Part shown: in pieces, positions 58,950 to 64,000 of the stretch
Numbering within the stretch: the stretch's first letter is position 1
Layout of the letters: each line of letters starts with the position of its first letter
Assembly: GCF_014202975.1 (NCBI RefSeq)
Contig: NZ_JACHHZ010000003.1
Coordinates: forward strand, 248,001-312,000
Source of the DNA: Povalibacter uvarum
Lineage (GTDB): Bacteria > Pseudomonadota > Gammaproteobacteria > Steroidobacterales > Steroidobacteraceae
Direction of reading: 5' to 3'
Length of the DNA stretch: 64,000 bases
Position numbers and translations under genes: made by a program
Notes under the pieces: generated by a model
Databases searched by the model: none
What the model saw: the letters and a program-made list of their open reading frames with translations, nothing else
What the model was told of the DNA's origin: nothing

Positions 58950-60140
58950 ATGCTGGCCACGGCCTCTTCGACCGAAATCGCGTTCCTGATGGTCGCGCTG
59001 ATACAGGGAGTATTCGCAATCGTCTGGGGGATCGGTGCGTACGCGGTCGCTACCCAGCGCAACGCCGTACTCCACTGGGTCGCATGGTCGGCGCTCAGCG
59101 CCTTCACCTGGATCGTCCTGGCGAACCAGTTCCAGCAGCCGCCGTTCATTGCCGTCCTGGCGGGCGTCATTGCCGTGATGGCGCTGCAGAGAGGCATCCG
59201 CCTCTTCATCGGCGAGAAGCCGCCGCAGCGCGCGCACCTCGTTCTGCTGGTTGTGGAACTGCTCGCACTGTGGGTCGGCAACGCGCCTGAGAGCCGGCCG
59301 TTGCAGGCCGCGCTGAACTACAGCGTTCTCTCGTCGCTCTACTTCTATACGGCGTGGGACCTGTATCGCCACGCGAGGGATCGATTGCAGTTCCGATTGC
59401 CCGTGATCCTCGCGCTGCCAGTGCTGTTCGGCGGTCTTGCGTATGGATCGCGTGTCGTACGCGCCATCGTCGATCCGCAGTCTGTGCTTACGCAGATGGC
59501 AGCGGACAGCTCGCTCAACGTGCACGGTGCATTGATCTTCGTAGTACTGGTGCTGTCATTGCACGCGACACTGATGGTGCTCGTCGTGGCCCGCCTCGTG
59601 AACGAACTGCGACGCCTGTCGCGGCATGACGGCCTGACCGGCCTGCTCAATCGCCGTGCAATGGAGGAATTGCTCGATGCGCAGGTGGAACGCAGCCGGC
59701 GTGCGGAAGAGGCGTTCGCGGTGATGATGCTCGACCTCGATCACTTCAAGCGCATCAATGATCAGCACGGACACCCTGTCGGCGACTTGGCCCTCAAGCA
59801 CGTTGCGTCACTGCTCGCAGAAGGAATGCCGACGAGCGCGTCGCTCGCACGATTCGGCGGTGAGGAATTCGTCGTGCTGCTGCGAGGCGCGAGCGCGTCG
59901 CAAGCGAGTCAGGTGGCGGAACGACTGCGTGAGTCGCTTGCGTCGCGTCCGCTTTCGCACCAGGGCAACCTGCTCGCTTTGTCCGTCAGCATCGGCGTTG
60001 CTCAATGGCGCGGTCGCACGGATGAGCTCGCGCAATTGTTTCTACGGGCGGACGGCGCGCTGTTCCAGGCCAAGGTGCAGGGTCGCAACCGCGTGGTGCT
60101 TTCGATCGAGACTCGGGCTCCGCAGCCGGCGATGGCCTAG
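58950..60140 (+). CDS. Membrane diguanylate cyclase (GGDEF)
   Basis: A 396-residue protein. The first ~210 residues contain about seven membrane helices (sensor). The GGDEF domain spans ~225-385: HDGLTGLLNRRAMEEL, MMLDLDHFKRINDQHGHPVGD, and the active site as FGGEEF, with LSVSIGVAQW after it. No inhibitory RxxD is obvious before GGEEF, so feedback inhibition may be absent. It makes cyclic di-GMP. Confidence 0.93.
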   Translation: MLATASSTEIAFLMVALIQGVFAIVWGIGAYAVATQRNAVLHWVAWSALSAFTWIVLANQFQQPPFIAVLAGVIAVMALQRGIRLFIGEKPPQRAHLVLLVVELLALWVGNAPESRPLQAALNYSVLSSLYFYTAWDLYRHARDRLQFRLPVILALPVLFGGLAYGSRVVRAIVDPQSVLTQMAADSSLNVHGALIFVVLVLSLHATLMVLVVARLVNELRRLSRHDGLTGLLNRRAMEELLDAQVERSRRAEEAFAVMMLDLDHFKRINDQHGHPVGDLALKHVASLLAEGMPTSASLARFGGEEFVVLLRGASASQASQVAERLRESLASRPLSHQGNLLALSVSIGVAQWRGRTDELAQLFLRADGALFQAKVQGRNRVVLSIETRAPQPAMA

Positions 60141-60164
60141 GCGTCCGATCCCTCGCGACGGACT

Positions 60165-61208
60165 CTACTGCTCCCCGATCAGCGGAAACTCGATCGCTAC
60201 GTGCTGCTCGTTGATGCTCAGGTTGCCTTCGAGCTGCAGCGACAGATTCTCGATGAGTTGCAGACCGAGCGCGCTCAGGTTGCTGCGGTCGAGGACGCTG
60301 GGTCCGTCGATCACGAGTCGCACGCGATTGTCGACGCTGCGAAGCGTCAGGTGCAGGTGGCACTGGTGGCCATTGCCTGACGCTTGCCGCACCACGTTCG
60401 CGATCAGTTCGTTGATCAGCAGTCCGCAGGAGATGGCTCGATCCACCGGGAGCCACACCGGATCGCTGTCGATCTGAAGTTCGATGTTGCAGCCGGAACC
60501 CGCGATCTGCAGCGTGTTGCTGGTGAGAATGCGCACGTAGTCCGAGAAGGGAACGCGTGCGTAGTTGCGGGATTGATAGAGCGTCTGGTGGATCAGGCTG
60601 ATCGCCTCCACACGCTGCCGGCATTCCGCCAGTGCTTCACGTGGCCCGCCTGATTCGAGTCGCCGCATCTGCATGTTGATGAGACTGGAAATGAGCTGCA
60701 GGTTGTTCTTCACACGGTGATGGACTTCCTGCAGCAGCGCGTCGCGTTCCCGGACGCTCGCGGTCAGTTCGGCCGTTCGCTCCCGCAGTTGTTCGATCGT
60801 CCGGCGGCGTTCGCTGACATCGACGATCGCGCTCAGGACGAAATTGCCTTCGCGTGTGCGCACCGGTGTGAGGCCGATCTCGATCGATACTTCGCTGCCG
60901 TCCTTGCGCAGGCCGAAGAGCTCCCCGCTGCCCATCGATCGCGTCCGGGGCTCGCGGAAGAATTCGGCGCGGTGGCCGGGGTGCGCGGCGCGGAAACGCT
61001 CGGGAACCAGTATTTCGACCGACTGGCCGATGAGCTCGCTGCGGTCGTAGCCGAACAGTCGTTCGACCTGCGCGTTCACGAGCATGATGAAGCCGCTGCT
61101 GTCGATCATCAGCATGCCTGTGGGCGCGGCCTCGAGCGCAACGCGGAAGAGCTCATCGCCGTTGCCGGATGATGAGCCTTCAGGCAATGAAGGCGGCTCC
61201 TTGTTCAC
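60165..61208 (-). CDS. PAS sensor histidine kinase of the HisKA_2 type
   Basis: A 347-residue soluble kinase. PAS domain ~20-135 (FRVALEAAPTGMLMIDSSGFIM, VERLFGYDRSELIGQSVEIL). The HisKA_2/LytS-like phosphoacceptor is EVHHRVKNNLQLISSLINMQ (H ~163-164), then an ATPase domain with LLINELIANVVRQA. This type often works in general stress or light responses. It begins four bases after the stop of the receiver-kinase gene upstream (61212-62756), clearly one operon. Confidence 0.92.
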   Translation of the reverse strand: MNKEPPSLPEGSSSGNGDELFRVALEAAPTGMLMIDSSGFIMLVNAQVERLFGYDRSELIGQSVEILVPERFRAAHPGHRAEFFREPRTRSMGSGELFGLRKDGSEVSIEIGLTPVRTREGNFVLSAIVDVSERRRTIEQLRERTAELTASVRERDALLQEVHHRVKNNLQLISSLINMQMRRLESGGPREALAECRQRVEAISLIHQTLYQSRNYARVPFSDYVRILTSNTLQIAGSGCNIELQIDSDPVWLPVDRAISCGLLINELIANVVRQASGNGHQCHLHLTLRSVDNRVRLVIDGPSVLDRSNLSALGLQLIENLSLQLEGNLSINEQHVAIEFPLIGEQ

Positions 61209-61211
61209 GGC

Positions 61212-62756
61212 TCAGTGCATGGCAGGCGGGAGCGTGAAGAAGAACGTGGCGCCGTGACCGAGCTGCGACGTCGCCCAGATCTTGCCGCCGTGGCGCGCCA
61301 TGATCCGTTGCACGATCGCCAGTCCGATACCGGTGCCGGGAAACTCGCTTTCGGTGTGGAGCCGCTCGAAAGCGCCGAACAGCTTGTTCGAGTAGCTCGG
61401 ATCGAAACCCGCGCCGTTGTCGCGGACGAAATACGTCAGCGCCGAGCCGGGCAGGGCACCGACCGCGACTTCCGCGGCGGGTTGATGCACGGTGAACTTC
61501 CAGGCGTTGTCGAGGAGATTGCCCAGAGCGATGCGCAGCATGCGCGGATCACCGCGCACCCGCATGCCCGGTTCGACGGTCACCCGGACCTTGCGGTCGG
61601 GGTGCGCATGGAGCAGATCGTCGACGAGCGTCTGCGCCAGCCGCGACAGGTCGATCTCCATGAGTTGCAGTTCGCTGCGCCCGACGCGCGCCAGGGCGAG
61701 CAAGGCATCGATGAGCTGAGACATGCGTTCGGCGGCGCTGCAGACGCGGCCGAGGTAGTGCATGCCTTCTTCATCGAGCCGGCCGGCGTAGCGTTCCAGG
61801 AGCAGACGGCTGAATCCGTCGATACCCCGCAGGGGGGCGCGCAGGTCGTGCGCGACGGAATAGCTGAAGGCTTCGAGCTCCTGGTTCGCGGCCTCGAGCT
61901 CCGCGGTGCGCTGGCGGACGCGTTGCTCGAGCTCCGCGTTCAGCTTGTGAATTTCCTGCAGCTGCTGGCGACGCTCGGTCACGTCGCGCAGAACGAGTAC
62001 GCCGCCGAGGAGATTGCCGTAAGTGTCGACGATCGGTGCGGCGGACTCTTCCACCGCGACGGTCTGGCCGGTTCGCGAAACGAGCGTCGAGCCTTCCGTG
62101 ATCGTGACGGGCTCGCGAAGTTCGAGCGCCTTGTTGAAGATGTTTTCCGCGGGTGTGCCGGTGCGCTCGTCGACGAGCGCCAGCACCTCATCCACGGTGT
62201 GGTCGGTTGCTTCAGCGCGCGGCCAGCCCGTCAGCTCTTCGGCTATGCGATTGAAGAATCGCACGCGGCCTTCCTGGTCGGTGGCGATTACGGCTTCTGC
62301 GATGGACTGCAGTGTCGTCGACAGCCATTGTTCGCTCTCGCGCAGCCGCATGTCGACCATGTGCTTGTGAAGCGCGATCTCGATTGCGCAGCGCAGCTCG
62401 GGAGAGCGGAACGGTTTGACGAGGTACCCGGAGGCTTCGGAATTCGCGGCGCGGCGCAGCGTATCGCTGTCGGCATGCGCGGTGAGGTAGACGACGGGCA
62501 CGTCCTGCTGTTCGCGGATCGTCTGCGCGGCCTGGATGCCGTCGATTTTGCCGGCAAGCCGCACGTCCATGAGGATGAGGTGGGGATTGAGCTGTTGCGC
62601 CTTCTCGATCGCTTCTTCGCCACGGCTCGCCATGCCCGCGACGGAATAGCCCAGCTCCGTCAGCGTCCCGGCGAGGTCCATCGCAACGATGCGTTCGTCT
62701 TCGACGATCAATATCCGTGGTGCCGATTCGGCTGGCGCAGCACTCGACCCTTTCAT
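61212..62756 (-). CDS. Receiver-PAS-histidine kinase protein
   Basis: A 514-residue soluble protein. In order: receiver (~12-125; ILIVEDERIVAMDLAGTL, phospho-Asp in HLILMDVRLAG, YLTAHADSD, YLVKPF), PAS (~140-260; SIAEAVIATDQEGRVRFFN), coiled coil (LNAELEQRVRQRTAELEAAN), HisKA with FSYSVAHDLRAPLRGIDGF (phosphate-accepting His) and a phytochrome-like HATPase (NLLDNAWKF, GTGIGLAIVQRI). The start at 62756 has AGGGAGG just before it. As it carries both an input receiver and a kinase, it can relay phosphate from another kinase, probably its operon partner. Confidence 0.92.
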   Translation of the reverse strand: MKGSSAAPAESAPRILIVEDERIVAMDLAGTLTELGYSVAGMASRGEEAIEKAQQLNPHLILMDVRLAGKIDGIQAAQTIREQQDVPVVYLTAHADSDTLRRAANSEASGYLVKPFRSPELRCAIEIALHKHMVDMRLRESEQWLSTTLQSIAEAVIATDQEGRVRFFNRIAEELTGWPRAEATDHTVDEVLALVDERTGTPAENIFNKALELREPVTITEGSTLVSRTGQTVAVEESAAPIVDTYGNLLGGVLVLRDVTERRQQLQEIHKLNAELEQRVRQRTAELEAANQELEAFSYSVAHDLRAPLRGIDGFSRLLLERYAGRLDEEGMHYLGRVCSAAERMSQLIDALLALARVGRSELQLMEIDLSRLAQTLVDDLLHAHPDRKVRVTVEPGMRVRGDPRMLRIALGNLLDNAWKFTVHQPAAEVAVGALPGSALTYFVRDNGAGFDPSYSNKLFGAFERLHTESEFPGTGIGLAIVQRIMARHGGKIWATSQLGHGATFFFTLPPAMH

Positions 62757-62902
62757 TCCCACCTCCCTGGAGGGCAAAACAGGTCACGTGGCGGTATTGT
62801 TCCCATGGATTGCCGGTAAATGATGTCGGGGCGACCCTGACTGCGCCGTCCTTGCGATGAGGCCACAGTTCTTGCGCTGCAAAGAGATCCGGAGGGCAGA
62901 GG

Positions 62903-63286
62903 ATGAAGAGGCAAGCCATCGCGGAAGACATCGACGGCTACATTGCCGCCTTCCCCACCGATGTTCGCGCATCGTTGCAGAAGCTGCGTCAGACGATCCA
63001 CAAGGCCGCGCCGAGGGCCACGGAGAAAATCAGCTATCAGATCCCGACGTTCGCGCTCGAAGGGAACCTGGTGCATTTTGCGGCGTACCAGAAGCATCTC
63101 GGGTTCTACCCCGGTGCATCGGCTATCAAGGAGTTCGGGGACGAACTGGACGGGTACGAGGTTTCGAAAGGGACCGTGCAGTTTCCGCTGGGCAAACCGG
63201 TGCCGGCGGGCTTGGTCACGCGGATGGTGAAGTTCAGGGTTCGCGAGAATCTGGCGCGGGCCGAAACGAAGAAGCGTAAGTCATAA
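62903..63286 (+). CDS. DUF1801 protein
   Basis: A 127-residue protein with DUF1801 (YdhG-like) features: YIAAFPTDVRASLQKLRQTIHKAAP, EKISYQIPTFALEG, VHFAAYQKHLGFYPG and TVQFPLGKPVPAGLVTRMVKFR. Small cytoplasmic protein; function unknown. The DUF1428 gene follows 13 bases later. Confidence 0.92.
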   Translation: MKRQAIAEDIDGYIAAFPTDVRASLQKLRQTIHKAAPRATEKISYQIPTFALEGNLVHFAAYQKHLGFYPGASAIKEFGDELDGYEVSKGTVQFPLGKPVPAGLVTRMVKFRVRENLARAETKKRKS

Positions 63287-63299
63287 GAGGAGAGAGCTC

Positions 63300-63659
63300 A
63301 TGCCGAAATACGTCGACGGATTTCTTCTGGCGGTGCCGAAGAAGAAGGTCGAGGCCTATCGCAAGATCGCGGCGAAGGCCGGAAAGATCTGGATGGAATA
63401 CGGAGCGCTTCAGTACGTGGAATGCGCAGCCGACGATGTTCCGTCCGGCAAGACCACTTCGTTCCCCAAGAGCGTGAAGCTGAAACCGAACGAAGTCGTC
63501 TGCTTCTCCTTCATCGTCTACAAGTCGCGCAAGCACCGCGACACAGTGAACAAGAAGGTGATGAGCGACCCGCGCCTCGCGAAGATGGGGCCGGAGCAGA
63601 TGCCGTTCGATATGAAGAGGATGATGTGGGGAGGGTTCAAGACGATCGTGGAGCTTTGA
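63300..63659 (+). CDS. DUF1428 protein
   Basis: A 119-residue protein with the DUF1428 pattern: YVDGFLLAVPKKKVEAYRKIA, EYGALQYVECAADDVP, SFPKSVKLKPNEVVCFSFIVY and PFDMKRMMWGGFKTIVEL. A ferredoxin-like (dimeric alpha-beta) fold is likely. Function unknown; often next to DUF1801-type genes. GAGGAGAGAG precedes ATG 63300. Confidence 0.92.
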   Translation: MPKYVDGFLLAVPKKKVEAYRKIAAKAGKIWMEYGALQYVECAADDVPSGKTTSFPKSVKLKPNEVVCFSFIVYKSRKHRDTVNKKVMSDPRLAKMGPEQMPFDMKRMMWGGFKTIVEL

Positions 63660-63666
63660 GGGGAGG

Positions 63667-63738
63667 CGACGAGCGGTGAGCCGCGAGCCGGGAGGTGAGA
63701 GGTCTCCCTCTGGCTCACAGCTCGTCGCTCGCGGCTCA
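63667..63738. repeat. Interleaved inverted repeats between convergent genes
   Basis: GCGACGAGC (63666-63674) pairs with GCTCGTCGC (63720-63728), and TGAGCCGCGAGC (63677-63688) pairs with GCTCGCGGCTCA (63727-63738). The arms run A-B-A'-B', so the two stems cannot nest. Confidence 0.7.
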
Positions 63739-63744
63739 TGGCCT

Positions 63745-64000
63745 CTAATGTCCCCCTCCCGCGCTCACCAGCAACCACCCAATGCCCGCTGTCACCGCAA
63801 TGCCGACTGACTTCTGCACCGTCGACCATCCAGCGATCGTTCCGTCCAGCAGCGCGATACCGATGATCGTCATGGCGAACCAGAACAGGGTCTGCAGCGT
63901 CGCTGAGTTGACGCCGAGCTTGTGCTGGATACCGATCGTGCCGATGTAGACCGACACGCCGCCGACGAAGTAGAGGAGCGCAAGGAGCGCGATCGAGAGA
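63745..64000 (-). CDS. Small membrane protein, partial (runs off the window)
   Basis: The minus-strand frame is open to the end of the window. The visible C-terminal 84 residues have three membrane helices: ALLALLYFVGGVSVYIGTIG, LQTLFWFAMTIIGIALLDGTIAG and SVGIAVTAGIGWLLVSAG. The start lies beyond base 64000. No family recognised. Confidence 0.6.
   Translation of the reverse strand, partial: LSIALLALLYFVGGVSVYIGTIGIQHKLGVNSATLQTLFWFAMTIIGIALLDGTIAGWSTVQKSVGIAVTAGIGWLLVSAGGGH

Overview
The window is high-GC, gene-dense bacterial chromosome with about 56 protein genes. Gene content points to a gammaproteobacterium: an ECF sigma factor paired with a TPR Ser/Thr kinase, CYP153-type P450 with ferredoxin, Baeyer-Villiger-type monooxygenase, De Ley-Doudoroff galactonate genes, exo-rhamnogalacturonan-lyase-like enzyme, DUF222/HNH protein and small ATTCCCGC palindromic repeats. 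The Steroidobacter/Nevskiales/Xanthomonadales area is my best guess. This is inference; no rRNA or marker gene is present. I see no tRNA, rRNA, CRISPR array or intact prophage.

Layout. 0-5.3 kb: a Tat-exported DUF1501-like protein with a clear terminator, then a sigma factor and a 980-residue kinase-TPR protein with less biased codon use than the surroundings. 5.3-8.5 kb: an accessory patch. It holds a decayed fragment of a GntR/FCD regulator, a DUF222-HNH gene behind a near-ideal LexA box and carrying three copies of a 16-bp near-palindrome that all read VSAET, the two broken ends of a toxin-antitoxin pair, and between them an internally deleted IS3-family element. An intact GntR regulator homologous to the fragment closes the patch. 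8.5-19.5 kb: sugar-acid and pectin-type functions: dgoK-dgoA-symporter-gntR operon on the minus strand, a PcRGLX/YetA-like exported enzyme and a DUF6250-like secreted protein, plus a membrane-anchored winged-helix/TPR regulator.

19.5-30 kb: lytic transglycosylase-like protein, MHS-type MFS carrier, porin, malic enzyme MaeB translationally coupled to a TPR-sulfotransferase, a flavin monooxygenase, a thermonuclease and a TPR membrane protein. 30-41.5 kb: an oxidoreductase cluster for hydrophobic substrates: MFS carrier and P450 on the plus strand; a phytoene-dehydrogenase-like FAD enzyme, Rieske oxygenase alpha subunit, 5'-3' exonuclease, M20 peptidase, CYP153-like P450 and its ferredoxin on the minus strand; then a divergent Tat-exported FAD oxidase.

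41.7-64 kb: housekeeping and signalling genes, including a hybrid histidine kinase, acetylxylan-esterase-like hydrolase, CPBP protease, thioredoxin, DUF4142, DUF3667, transaldolase, aldo-keto reductases, DUF4382 lipoprotein, EamA carrier, a diguanylate cyclase and a two-gene sensor kinase/response regulator set. Many convergent pairs overlap at their 3' ends, by 4 to 47 bp.

The best candidate for something undescribed is the SOS-box-controlled DUF222-HNH gene with its in-frame palindromes, sitting in a patch bracketed by two versions of the same regulator gene.
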